60,500 bases of DNA from Mesorhizobium sp. (GTDB lineage Bacteria > Pseudomonadota > Alphaproteobacteria > Rhizobiales > Rhizobiaceae), in assembly GCF_004963255.1 (NCBI RefSeq), contig NZ_SUGA01000019.1:46978-107477 (forward strand). The letters run 5' to 3'. The position numbers and the translations under genes are program-made. Shown piece after piece: positions 48,659 through 56,355 of the stretch (the first letter of the stretch is position 1; the number at the start of each line of letters is the position of its first letter). The notes beneath the pieces are model-generated. The model had not been told where the DNA came from and made no database searches. It was given only the letters and a program-made list of their open reading frames with translations.

Positions 48659-49597
48659 ATGCGCGGCCGCCCTGGCGTAGCGTCCGGGCGGCTGGCCGAC
48701 ATAGCGGCTGAAGGCGGTGCTGAAGGTGCTGGCCGAGCCGTAGCCGACGCGCTCGGCTACCTCGGCGACATCGGCCTCCTGACGGCGCAGCAGGTCTTTC
48801 GCCAGCGCCATGCGCCAGGCCAAGAGATATTCCATCGGTGGCACGCCGACGCCGCGCACGAAGCGGTCGAAGAAAGCGGAGCGCGAAAGCGCGGCCTTCT
48901 TCGCCAGCTCGGCGATCGTCCACGGCCGCGCCGGATCGGCATGCATCCGGCGGATCGCCTCCGCCAGCCGCGCGTCGCCCAGGCCGCGCAGCAGGCCAGC
49001 CGGCGCGCCGGACGTCTGCGCCTGCCGCAGGGATTCGACCAGCAGGATCTCGATCAGTCGGGTCAGCACCAGGTCGCGCCCCGAATGCCGGCCCGCCGTC
49101 TCCTCGACCAGCAGCTTCACTAGGACCGACAGCCGCTCGACGCCACGGACATGGATCTGAGCGGGCAGCAGCGAAACCAGCAGGCCGGAATCCTCGCCGT
49201 CGAAAAGGAAGTAGCCGCCGAGCATGCGCAGGTCCGGCGGGCCGTCCTGCCGGCCGTGCCGGACCTCCTCCTTGGCGGCCATGGCAAGGTTGGGATCTAT
49301 CAGCGTCGGAACGACCGGCTCGAAGCCGGTCATGGTGAAGCCGGGCGTCTTCGGCAGCAGGACGAAATCGCCGGCCTCGAGCGTCAAGGGCGGCTGGCCG
49401 TCAGCCGCCAGCAGGCAGGCTCCCTCGATGACGACTGCGAAGCTCGGATGGCCGAAGTCCGCGTAGCGGACACCCCAGCGCCCGGCGCCGCTGATGCCCT
49501 TGGTGAACACGGCGCGCGGCCTGAGCAAGGCTATGACTTCGGAGAGCGGGTCGACCATTTCAGGACTCTTGCAAACAAAATCAGGACCGTCAATCAT
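48656..49597 (-). CDS. AraC-family transcriptional regulator, cupin-type sensor
   Basis: This 313-residue protein has an AraC N-terminal cupin_6-like sensor (RAVFTKGISGAGRWGVRYAD, ADGQPPLTLEAGDFVLLPKT). A C-terminal AraC HTH starts near residue 210 (WTIAELAKKAALSRSAFFDR, PPMEYLLAWRMALAKDLLRR, VAERVGYGSASTFSTAFSRY). It is divergent from an SDR gene 59 bp away and probably regulates it. AGGA lies seven bases before the ATG at 49597. Its stop codon is formed within a family-1 repeat. Confidence 0.92.
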   Translation of the reverse strand: MIDGPDFVCKSPEMVDPLSEVIALLRPRAVFTKGISGAGRWGVRYADFGHPSFAVVIEGACLLAADGQPPLTLEAGDFVLLPKTPGFTMTGFEPVVPTLIDPNLAMAAKEEVRHGRQDGPPDLRMLGGYFLFDGEDSGLLVSLLPAQIHVRGVERLSVLVKLLVEETAGRHSGRDLVLTRLIEILLVESLRQAQTSGAPAGLLRGLGDARLAEAIRRMHADPARPWTIAELAKKAALSRSAFFDRFVRGVGVPPMEYLLAWRMALAKDLLRRQEADVAEVAERVGYGSASTFSTAFSRYVGQPPGRYARAAAH

Positions 49598-49656
49598 AGA
49601 TAGTCCTGTCTGCTGCCGGTAACTTGCCGCCGTACAAACCGAACAGTGAGGACCCC

Positions 49657-50412
49657 ATGAAAACCATCCTGATCACCGGCGCTTCCTCGGGCTATGGCCT
49701 GGAGACGGCGCGCCATTTCCTCTCGAATGGCTGGAACGTCGTCGCGACGATGCGAAACCCGCGCGAGGATGTGCTGCCGGGTTCGCCGGCGCTGCGCATC
49801 CTGCCGCTCGACGTGACGAACGACAAAAGCATCGCGGCGGCGTTCGAAGCGGCCGGGCCGATCGACGCATTGGTCAACAATGCCGGCATCGGCATCGCCG
49901 GAGCTTTCGAGGCGACGCCGATGGCGCATATCCGCAAGGTCTTCGAGACCAACACGTTCGGCGTCATGGCGATGACCCGGGCGGTGATCCCGCAGATGCG
50001 CGAGCGCCGTTCCGGCGTCATCGTCAATGTGACGTCGAGCGCCACGCTGGCGCCCTTCCCGCTGGCGGCGGCCTATACGGCGAGCAAGCAGGCGATCGAA
50101 GGTTTCACCGGCTCGCTAGCGCTGGAGCTCGCGCCCTTCAACGTCCGAGCCAAGCTCGTCGAACCCGGTTACGGACCGACGACGAGGTTCACCGCCAACA
50201 CCGGCGTCAATGTCCAGGACCTTATCCCCGAGGCCTATGCCGACTTTGCCAGGGCAGTCTTCGGCAATCTCGCCGATCCGGCGATGGCCGGGGCGCTGAC
50301 CACCAGGGAAATCGATGTCGCCGAGGGCGTTTGGCGGGCCGTCAACGACACGACCGGCACACTGCGCTTTCCCGCTGGCGCGGACGCAGTCGCCCTGGCG
50401 CAGGCCGCATAG
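49657..50412 (+). CDS. Short-chain dehydrogenase/reductase
   Basis: This 251-residue protein is a classical SDR: KTILITGASSGYGLETARHF for NAD(P) binding, LVNNAGIGIAG, the catalytic Ser in VNVTSSATLAPFP and Tyr/Lys in AAYTASKQAIEGF. GAGGA precedes the ATG. It oxidises or reduces an unknown alcohol or ketone. Its neighbour on the opposite strand is an AraC regulator, which very likely controls it. It differs from the SDR-like protein at 20889-21617, which lacks these residues. Confidence 0.92.
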   Translation: MKTILITGASSGYGLETARHFLSNGWNVVATMRNPREDVLPGSPALRILPLDVTNDKSIAAAFEAAGPIDALVNNAGIGIAGAFEATPMAHIRKVFETNTFGVMAMTRAVIPQMRERRSGVIVNVTSSATLAPFPLAAAYTASKQAIEGFTGSLALELAPFNVRAKLVEPGYGPTTRFTANTGVNVQDLIPEAYADFARAVFGNLADPAMAGALTTREIDVAEGVWRAVNDTTGTLRFPAGADAVALAQAA

Positions 50413-50644
50413 TCCAGACCGAGGCTTCGGCGCTGCCCATTCGCCTGCAATACACCGGGCCCGTGCCTGCCTCGACAGGCGCGGCCTCGGACTTCTCCTT
50501 GTATTCAGCTCCTCCGTCGCCTCTCGACAGGCAATTGGGCGGCAACCAAATCCTTGTTTTCCCGTTTGTTTCAGTGGTTGCCGGCGCTCATCGTGCCGTC
50601 AGCCGGCTCCGGCGGCGAAACCACGGAGCGGAAAGGAGACGTCG

Positions 50645-50980
50645 ATGGCACGGCCGGGAGTGGAGATCGGCGACAGGGTGGCTGTGATCGCCACCGTGGT
50701 CGAGCGAGTCAACGACCGCGTGACGCTGAGCCTCGACGGCAACGGCCATCGCTATTCGATGGTCGAGCCAAACGCCAAGGCAGGCGACAAGCTGAGGCTG
50801 GAGGGCGACGTCGTCCATGTCGACGAGGATCTCGGACGCACGACAGTGCAGGTGCTGGGGCGGGTGACCGTCGACACCGGGTCGGTCGAGATGGTGACGA
50901 GACGTTGCGACCTCGACCATATCGGCTCGAACGTGTCTGGCCACCCTCGCCCGCGCACGCAGCCGACGCCGCACGGGTGA
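50645..50980 (+). CDS. Small beta-rich protein, function unknown
   Basis: This 111-residue protein has AAAGGAG before the ATG. The sequence is a run of likely beta strands (EIGDRVAVIATVVERVNDRV, KLRLEGDVVHVDEDLGRTTV, VLGRVTVDTGSVEMV), suggesting an OB-fold or similar small barrel. No signal peptide or catalytic motif is seen. It lies beside a short basic protein on the opposite strand. Confidence 0.65.
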   Translation: MARPGVEIGDRVAVIATVVERVNDRVTLSLDGNGHRYSMVEPNAKAGDKLRLEGDVVHVDEDLGRTTVQVLGRVTVDTGSVEMVTRRCDLDHIGSNVSGHPRPRTQPTPHG

Positions 50981-51014
50981 TGCGATCGCCACCGGAGGCG
51001 AAAACGAAAACCAA

Positions 51015-51164
51015 CTAGTGCCGCTTGAAATACTGCACTTCGCGTTCGTGCTTTTCGGCCGCTTCGCGCGACTTGAACGTGCCGAGATTGCGGCGTTTGC
51101 CGGTCCTTGGATCGATCTTGCGCGAATAGAGCCGGTATTCGCCGGTTTTCAGTTTGCGGATCAT
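51015..51164 (-). CDS. Small basic protein with a stress-type promoter
   Basis: This 49-residue protein starts at an ATG behind CAGGAGG. It is highly basic (MIRKLKTGEYRLYSRKIDPR, TGKRRNLGTFKSREAAEKHE) and ends QYFKRH. Proteins like this are frequent in rhizobia. A GGAAC-N17-GGTT box 29 bases upstream of the start codon matches the EcfG/RpoE2 promoter form. The longer frame up to 51254 reads through this promoter and is unlikely. Confidence 0.75.
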   Translation of the reverse strand: MIRKLKTGEYRLYSRKIDPRTGKRRNLGTFKSREAAEKHEREVQYFKRH

Positions 51165-51193
51165 GGGCACCTCCTGTGCGGGGCCATGACTCC

Positions 51194-51219
51194 AACCCCC
51201 CGGGGCCTGCCTCGGTTCC
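51194..51219 (-). promoter_or_regulatory. Putative EcfG/RpoE2-type promoter
   Basis: On the minus strand: GGAAC, seventeen bases, GGTT. The -10 box lies 29 bases before the start codon of the gene at 51015-51164, the same spacing as for the site at 32843-32867. Confidence 0.5.
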
Positions 51220-51408
51220 GATTCACCATGATGCCCGCGCGCGGCCGGCGGCAAAAACGCTTCTGTCGGTGAACCATTTCACGGACGCAGACGACCCAAT
51301 GTCGGAATCGACATCGCAACGACACGATTAAGTCGAATTATTTGTATTCAAATGACTTTCGCGACGTTATGCAAATGTTGCGAGCGTGCCGGATCTGAGG
51401 AGGGTGAG

Positions 51409-51591
51409 ATGGCGACGGCGAAGCTTCACGGTGTTGAACTCGTCAGGGGACAGAAGTGGACGGTGCGTGTCACCGCCTACGGTACGACGCTCATCTTCCC
51501 CTTCGAAGCCGAGCAATATGCGCGTTCCTACGCCGATGGCCAGGCTTTCCGCCTCGGCGTCGAGGTTGTGGAGTTGAAGGACTGCGCCTGA
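51409..51591 (+). CDS. Small hypothetical protein
   Basis: This 60-residue protein starts at an ATG after GAGGAGG. It reads MATAKLHGVELVRGQKWTVR, then a beta-like VTAYGTTLIFPFEAEQYARS. It has no known motif but good coding character and a strong ribosome site. Upstream frames back to 51352 add unlikely sequence. Confidence 0.65.
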   Translation: MATAKLHGVELVRGQKWTVRVTAYGTTLIFPFEAEQYARSYADGQAFRLGVEVVELKDCA

Positions 51592-51705
51592 GAGGCCAAA
51601 TTCGGTTGAATTAGCGACCCCTTGTATTCGATGCAAATCAGGATCATGCTGACGAGTGCGCGAAATCACATGCGATGCGGGTGGGTCAAAAGGGGGTAAG
51701 GCGTT

Positions 51706-51858
51706 ATGGCAGTCTGCTACGACCACAGCGGGTTCGATCTGGCGCGGTCGCTCTTACTCGATCTCACTGCTTTCTTTGCGCTGATGACGCCATGGGCGAT
51801 CGCGCGGCTGATCGAGATCGCGCGCGAGGATGGCGCGGCCGGATTGCAGGTCGCGTGA
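51706..51858 (+). CDS. Short helical protein
   Basis: This 50-residue frame has a strong AAGGGGGTAAGG region before its ATG. It translates to MAVCYDHSGFDLARSLLLDL, then TAFFALMTPWAIARLIEIAR and a short acidic end. The middle is a moderately hydrophobic helix, suggesting an amphipathic or membrane-associated peptide. No family is recognised. The good ribosome site and helical character support it as a real gene. Confidence 0.55.
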   Translation: MAVCYDHSGFDLARSLLLDLTAFFALMTPWAIARLIEIAREDGAAGLQVA

Positions 51859-51887
51859 CGGGCTGAAAGCCCGTTTCTGGAATTGTC

Positions 51888-52109
51888 CTAGCCCTCGCGG
51901 CCGACCTTTCGGATCGACAGGTCGCCGAACAGTGCCGAACAGTCGATCTCCTCCTGGAAATGCGCCTGCGGATCGAGCACCAGCCAGGAAGCATGGGTGC
52001 GAAGCTCCTTCAGCCTGGCGTTCTTTTCCGCACGCGCCAAGCGCTCCGCCTCGTCTGTTGAAGCCTGAACCGGCCTTTCGGTCTTGTGAAGGTGAGGACT
52101 CCTCGACAT
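51888..52109 (-). CDS. Small hypothetical protein
   Basis: This 73-residue frame reads MSRSPHLHKTERPVQASTDE, then AERLARAEKNARLKELRTHA and HFQEEIDCSALFGDLSIRKV. It has a long charged helix and a C-terminal segment with one Cys. The ribosome site is weak. A family-3 repeat lies just upstream and may hold its promoter. Other frames over the same DNA are less protein-like. Confidence 0.5.
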   Translation of the reverse strand: MSRSPHLHKTERPVQASTDEAERLARAEKNARLKELRTHASWLVLDPQAHFQEEIDCSALFGDLSIRKVGREG

Positions 52110-52115
52110 CGGGGC

Positions 52116-52223
52116 CTAAAGCATGTCTCCCGAAAGCGGGAACCGGTTTCGGGATAAAGACATGCGTAGAAATCAAAAAACTAAAGCGCATGGAGCGAAT
52201 CTGAAAGATCGCAAGCGCTTTAG
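52116..52223 (+). repeat. Family-3 two-hairpin palindromic element
   Basis: The first hairpin has outer arms GCATGTC (52121-52127) and GACATGC (52159-52165) with inner CCCGAAA/TTTCGGG. It is followed by an A-rich spacer and a second palindrome with TAAAGCGC and GCGCTTTA arms enclosing GGAGCGAATCTGAAAGATCG. This matches a repeat I associate with many rhizobial genomes. Confidence 0.75.
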
Positions 52224-52334
52224 AACGCGCCCGACCTGCTTTTCGTTCCGCAGCATTGGAATGGCCCACGGCCATACATTCTTCGGCGCCGCGCTTTTAC
52301 GACGGACCAGCCTTGGAGCGTTCGGGGAGTGGGG

Positions 52335-52392
52335 TAGCCCGGCTTGCCTTGGCGGTAAAAGAGTACGGCTCTCTTACAGGCAAGCCGGGCTA
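52335..52392. other. Long perfect-armed hairpin, possible structured RNA
   Basis: TAGCCCGGCTTGCCT and AGGCAAGCCGGGCTA form a perfect 15-base-pair stem. Inside it, GTAAAAGAG and CTCTCTTAC form a second stem with one mismatch around a short loop. The whole is 58 bases. It is in a gene-poor stretch with no clear U-tract, so it may be a small RNA, a processing site, or a mobile-element remnant rather than a terminator. Confidence 0.6.
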
Positions 52393-52563
52393 AAGCGCCG
52401 ACTATTGGGTTTCCTTGGGGGGTAGCCGGCGCCCGGACACAGTGTCCGTTTCCACCTGCTCCCGCAATTGTCGCTGAGGTCCTATGCGCCGGCGCAATGG
52501 TCCGAGCGGCCAGGGCCGAAACGTTCCTGCCTGGAATCACCCGGATCCCGGACGCACGAACGC

Positions 52564-52749
52564 TCAAGCCCGCGTAAGCCGGCTGCCCTTTTGGAGCGTG
52601 CTCTTGACGAAATGCTCGGCGTGCCGCGCCCATTCGGCTTCCGTGACGTCGTTCTTCCGAACAGACTGCCTGAAAGCTTCCCGCAATGCGTCGAGATCAA
52701 AGATCGACAGCCGCTGATTTCTTTTATGGTTTTTTGTGCCGGCGTCCAT
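52564..52749 (-). CDS. Small hypothetical protein
   Basis: This 61-residue frame reads MDAGTKNHKRNQRLSIFDLD, ALREAFRQSVRKNDVTEAEW and ARHAEHFVKSTLQKGSRLTR. The composition is that of a real helical basic/acidic protein, but there is no clear ribosome site and no family is recognised. Confidence 0.5.
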   Translation of the reverse strand: MDAGTKNHKRNQRLSIFDLDALREAFRQSVRKNDVTEAEWARHAEHFVKSTLQKGSRLTRA

Positions 52750-53300
52750 AACGCGTTGCCAAGACCCGCAGGGTTTTAACCCATTATATATCCGGCAGTT
52801 GTTCGCCCCATCAACAGCCTGGCCCTGACTTCTTTTGGGGGCAATTCTTGTTGCGCGCCCGCGGCCTATGTCGGAATGGAACAGCCGGTAGGAACGCGGC
52901 GTTGCGAGCCGGCCTGTTTCAATAGACCACTTGACATATATATCTGTCTATAACGGGTAGCCAGAAGGCAATGGGCGGCGGCCACCGGCCGTGTGTAGCG
53001 CTGTATTCGCCGAAGCATATGTCTTTTAGTGTGAACCTCGAGCCCAATTGGTGTAATGCAGAGCCGCAAGGCATGATCCAAATCCAGGTGGCAACCGGCC
53101 CGCGTCTTTCCCGTCAACAGAAGTGGCGCGGGCTTTTGCCATTGCCAAGCACGAGCAGCCTTCCCCGACTGCGAATCGGAGCCACCGGCCGGTACGGGCC
53201 GTCAAATCTCCCGCCATTAACCTTCCCCACCGGCACGGACCAAGGTCGGTGTCGCAATTGCCTGCCCTCGCCTATACTGTCGCGAACGGGTGGGTGAACG
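52750..53300 (+). other. Gene-poor region before the two-component system
   Basis: This 551-base stretch is less GC-rich than its surroundings near 52920-53020. Open frames on both strands translate to low-complexity protein. A TTGACA at 52931-52936 is followed by TATAAC only 12 bases later, too close for a standard sigma-70 promoter. The promoter of the sensor kinase should lie in the last 150 bases. Confidence 0.5.
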
Positions 53301-54710
53301 GTGCCGATGTTTGGGAGGTATCTGAAACAGCTTGCACGAATCTGGAGCGGGCTCTCGCTTGCCTGGCAGTTCGTGATCGCGGGCGGCATCGGCCTTCTGG
53401 CGGTGATGCTCGTGGTCGGGCTGTGGGTGACATCGCAGATTCGTGACGGCGTCCTGCACAATTCCGCCGCCACCACCGCGCTCTATGTCGACAGCGTGAT
53501 CGCGCCGCTGCTGCCCGACATGCGCAAGAGCCAGGAGTTGGACGATACCGTCAAACGGGCCCTGGACGAGACGCTCGGCCAGGGGGCGCTTGGGAAAAGG
53601 CTGGTCTCGTTCAAGCTATGGCGGCGCGACGGCACGATTCTCTATTCGAAGGACGCCGACCTCATCGGCAGGCAGATCAAGCCCAACGCCAATCTCGTCG
53701 CCGCTTTCGCCGGCAATGTCATGGTCAAATACAACTCCAACAGGCTCGAAGACGAGGAAGACGAAAAGGAACGGTCGATGGGGGTGCCGCTGCTCGAGAT
53801 CTACAACCCGGTGCGCGAACCCTGGTCGGGCGAGGTGGTGGCCGTGAGCGAATTCTACGAATTGTCCGGCGATTTCGAGGAATCGCTGCACTCGGCTCTG
53901 TTGTGGAGCTGGCTGGTGGTGGCGGGCGCCACGGCGGCGGCGCTTGCCCTGCTCTCGGGCATCGTTTTCCGGGGCAGCCGCACCATCGTCACCCAGCAGG
54001 CAGCGCTCGAGGCCAAGGTCTCGGAATTGCAGGCGGCGCTGGCGCAGAACTCGACGCTGCGGCAGCGCGTTCAGCGCGCCTCGCGCCGCGCCGCCGCCAT
54101 CAACGAGCGCTATCTGCGGCGCATAGGCGCCGACCTGCATGACGGACCGGCGCAACTTGTGGCGCTCGCCGCGCTCAGGATGGACAGCCCGGCGCTGGTC
54201 GATCCGGCCACGTCGAGCAAGCTGCGCGAAGCCGAGATCGCCGGAATCCACAAGACGCTCGGCGAAGCGATGCGCGAGATACGCGGCATCTGCAACGGGC
54301 TGGTGCTGCCGCAGATCGAAACCCAGGCCGTCGCCGACATTTTGCGGCTGGCGGTGGCCGAGCATGAGCGCCGCACCAGCACCAATGTGTTGCTAACCCT
54401 GCCGGAGCGCTTGCCGGAACTGGGCACCTCGGAAAAGATCAGCATCTATCGCTTCGTGCAGGAAGGCCTGAACAACGCCTTCCGGCACGGCAAGGGCAAG
54501 GGCCAGCAGGTCAGGGCCACGACGAAAGGCGGCAAGCTTCTCGTCGAGGTCGTGGATACCGGCCCGGGCTTCGACCCGGCCCGAAGCGAGGGACTTGGGC
54601 TCGCGGGCCTGAGGGAACGTATCGAAAGCATAGGCGGTCAGTTCGAGACACTGACAGGCCCCGGAGGAACAAGACTGGTGATCACCTTGTCTGTCGAGGA
54701 GCAACCGTGA
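53301..54710 (+). CDS. NarL-type membrane sensor histidine kinase
   Basis: This 469-residue protein has two membrane helices (about residues 22-44 and 200-222) flanking a periplasmic sensor of about 155 residues. A coiled coil follows at about 228-275 and a HisKA_3 dimerisation domain with phosphoacceptor His280 (RIGADLHDGPAQLVALA). The HATPase domain has the N-box FVQEGLNNAFRHGKG, G1-box VEVVDTGPGFDP and GLGLAGLRERIESIGGQ. It should autophosphorylate and pass phosphate to the regulator encoded next, whose start overlaps its stop as GTGA. The start may be the GTG used here or an ATG two codons on. The signal is unknown. Confidence 0.92.
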   Translation: MPMFGRYLKQLARIWSGLSLAWQFVIAGGIGLLAVMLVVGLWVTSQIRDGVLHNSAATTALYVDSVIAPLLPDMRKSQELDDTVKRALDETLGQGALGKRLVSFKLWRRDGTILYSKDADLIGRQIKPNANLVAAFAGNVMVKYNSNRLEDEEDEKERSMGVPLLEIYNPVREPWSGEVVAVSEFYELSGDFEESLHSALLWSWLVVAGATAAALALLSGIVFRGSRTIVTQQAALEAKVSELQAALAQNSTLRQRVQRASRRAAAINERYLRRIGADLHDGPAQLVALAALRMDSPALVDPATSSKLREAEIAGIHKTLGEAMREIRGICNGLVLPQIETQAVADILRLAVAEHERRTSTNVLLTLPERLPELGTSEKISIYRFVQEGLNNAFRHGKGKGQQVRATTKGGKLLVEVVDTGPGFDPARSEGLGLAGLRERIESIGGQFETLTGPGGTRLVITLSVEEQP

Positions 54711-55351
54711 GCACATCCATCCGCATCGCAATAGTCGACGACCATCCCCTGTTTCGCGAGGGCGTTGCGCGCAGCCTCGGCGAGATAGGCGGCTTCGAAC
54801 TCGTGGGCGAAGGCGCCAGCGCCGAGGACGCCGAAAGGCTGGTGCGCGCCAGCACGCCCGATATCCTTCTGCTCGACATCAGCATGCCGGGCGGCGGCCT
54901 CAGCGCGCTCGCCAGCATCCTTTCAGCGACGCCCGAGCAGAAAATCGTGATGCTGACGGTCTCGGAGACCAATGCCGACGTCGCCCAGGCGCTGAAGGCC
55001 GGGGCGCGCGGCTATGTGCTGAAGGGCGTCGGCTCCAAGGCGCTGGCCGAGATCCTGCGCGATGTCGCCAACGGCCAGAGCTATGTTTCGCCGAGCCTCT
55101 CGGCCAGGCTGCTTTCCGACCTTCTGCAGCCCACCGGCAGCAAGCCGGACCCGCTCGCCCAGCTCACCGGCCGCGAAGCCGAGATCCTGAAGCTGGTCGC
55201 GGAGGGGCTGAGCAACAAGGAGGTGGCCGCCCGGCTGTCGCTGCAGGAAAAGACGGTCAAGCATCACATGACCAGGGTGCTCGCCAAGCTCAACGTGCGC
55301 AACCGCACCGAAGCGGCGCTGCTGATGCATGAGGCGAGGGAGAGGAACTGA
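54707..55351 (+). CDS. NarL/FixJ-family response regulator
   Basis: This 214-residue protein has a receiver domain (IRIAIVDDHPLFREGVARSL with Asp11-Asp12, phosphoacceptor Asp57 in ILLLDISMPGG, Thr/Ser switch region VMLTVSETNADVA, and the conserved Lys in GYVLKGVGS). A LuxR-type HTH is at the C-terminus (LTGREAEILKLVAEGLSNKE, VAARLSLQEKTVKHHMTRVL). It is the partner of the kinase that precedes it with a four-base GTGA overlap. Targets are unknown; the two secreted Gly/Asn-repeat genes that converge on it are candidates. Confidence 0.93.
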   Translation: MSTSIRIAIVDDHPLFREGVARSLGEIGGFELVGEGASAEDAERLVRASTPDILLLDISMPGGGLSALASILSATPEQKIVMLTVSETNADVAQALKAGARGYVLKGVGSKALAEILRDVANGQSYVSPSLSARLLSDLLQPTGSKPDPLAQLTGREAEILKLVAEGLSNKEVAARLSLQEKTVKHHMTRVLAKLNVRNRTEAALLMHEARERN

Positions 55352-55376
55352 GGGGCTGGAGTGCCCCCAGCGCAAA

Positions 55377-55404
55377 TCACCCCCGCCTCAAGGGACGGGG
55401 GTGA
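55377..55404. terminator. Hairpin between convergent response-regulator and Gly/Asn-repeat genes
   Basis: TCACCCCCG and CGGGGGTGA form a perfect nine-base-pair stem with a ten-base loop, 26 bases after the response-regulator stop. It lies between two convergent genes and could end both transcripts. No T-run follows. Confidence 0.6.
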
Positions 55405-55446
55405 CATGCGAGGGCATCGGAAAAAGGGGGTAGCCTTTCCCGGCCC

Positions 55447-55983
55447 TCACAAGCTCAGCAGACGATTCAGATCCTCCTCCGTCGCCTGCCGCTCTATGAT
55501 GGTGCGGCCTTGCGCGTCGGTCATCTCGAACCGGCCGTTCCGGACTTCTTCCTTCATGCCGTTGCGGTGGACGACGGTGATCTTGTTGCCGTCGATCGAG
55601 AGCGTGTCGCCGGTTGCCGCGTTGGTATAGCTGTTCTTGCCGCCGGGATTGGCATGGCCCTTGCCGCTGTTGTTGCCAGGTCCCGCATTGGGGTTGCCCC
55701 CGCCAGCATTGCTGTTGTCGGAATTGCCGCCGGCGTTGCCGGAATTCGAGCCGCCGGCCGAGCCGGAATTGGAGCCACCTGCGGAGCCGGAGTTGGAACC
55801 GCCGCCGGAACCCGAGTTGCCGCCATTGCCATTGCCGCCGCTATTGCCGTTGCCGGCGTAGGCGGCGGACACGAGCTTTGTCACGTTGCCCGACGCCAGC
55901 AGGCAGGGCGCGACCACAACCGCCAGCGCGGCAGCGAGGCGCAGCGAGAGGTCGGCTAGCCTTTTGCGGGCGGGTGGGCGCAT
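55447..55983 (-). CDS. Secreted Gly/Asn/Ser-repeat protein with conserved C-terminal domain (copy 1)
   Basis: This 178-residue protein has a signal peptide (RPPARKRLADLSLRLAAALA to about SAAYAG). A low-complexity repeat of about 70 residues is rich in Gly, Asn and Ser (GGSNSGSAGGSNSGNAGGN). The C-terminal domain of about 65 residues reads NAATGDTLSIDGNKITVVHR, NGMKEEVRNGRFEMTDAQGR and ATEEDLNRLLSL. The same C-terminal domain ends the gene at 56356-56874, so these are diverged tandem duplicates. AAGGA precedes the ATG. They may be secreted or surface-bound; the function is unknown. Confidence 0.8.
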   Translation of the reverse strand: MRPPARKRLADLSLRLAAALAVVVAPCLLASGNVTKLVSAAYAGNGNSGGNGNGGNSGSGGGSNSGSAGGSNSGSAGGSNSGNAGGNSDNSNAGGGNPNAGPGNNSGKGHANPGGKNSYTNAATGDTLSIDGNKITVVHRNGMKEEVRNGRFEMTDAQGRTIIERQATEEDLNRLLSL

Positions 55984-56355
55984 TCTTTCCTTCTTGCCGG
56001 TTCCACATCGGTTTGCCGAAGGTCCGCTCTCAGCACGGGCAACATGGAACCGGTCTCTTGACAGAGGCAAGGATCACATTCCTCCGACGCGACGAAAGCG
56101 GCCCACGACCCATGCTCCGGCCGATCAGACCATTTCCGCCGCCACGGGTGACCAATGTCGCAACAGCAATCATTGCCACAGCTTGAAAAAATTACCCCCG
56201 CACGGAGGCGGGGGTAAGGTGAGTAGCCAGATTCCATCGCAAGACGATCAGGACCGCAGAGACGAAGCAAAAGGTGGCAACCTGATTTTGCAGCGCTGAC
56301 CTTCGGTCCCTTAAGATCTAATCCGGATAAAACCTCGCTCTCACAAACTCTGCTT
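55984..56355 (+). other. Intergenic region between the two Gly/Asn-repeat genes
   Basis: This 372-base stretch holds no supported gene. The intrinsic terminator of the upstream copy is at 56186-56216. Nothing else clear was seen; the promoter of copy 1 should be in the first 150 bases. Confidence 0.55.
56186..56216 (-). terminator. Rho-independent terminator of the second Gly/Asn-repeat gene
   Basis: On the minus strand TACCCCCGC and GCGGGGGTA make a perfect nine-base-pair stem with a six-base loop, followed by ATTTTTTC. It lies about 140 bases past the stop of the gene at 56356-56874 and before the start of copy 1. Confidence 0.8.

Noticed and set aside
52931..52954. TTGACA and TATAAC as a sigma-70 promoter
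   Set aside because: The spacer is only 12 bases and no clear gene follows within a normal distance.
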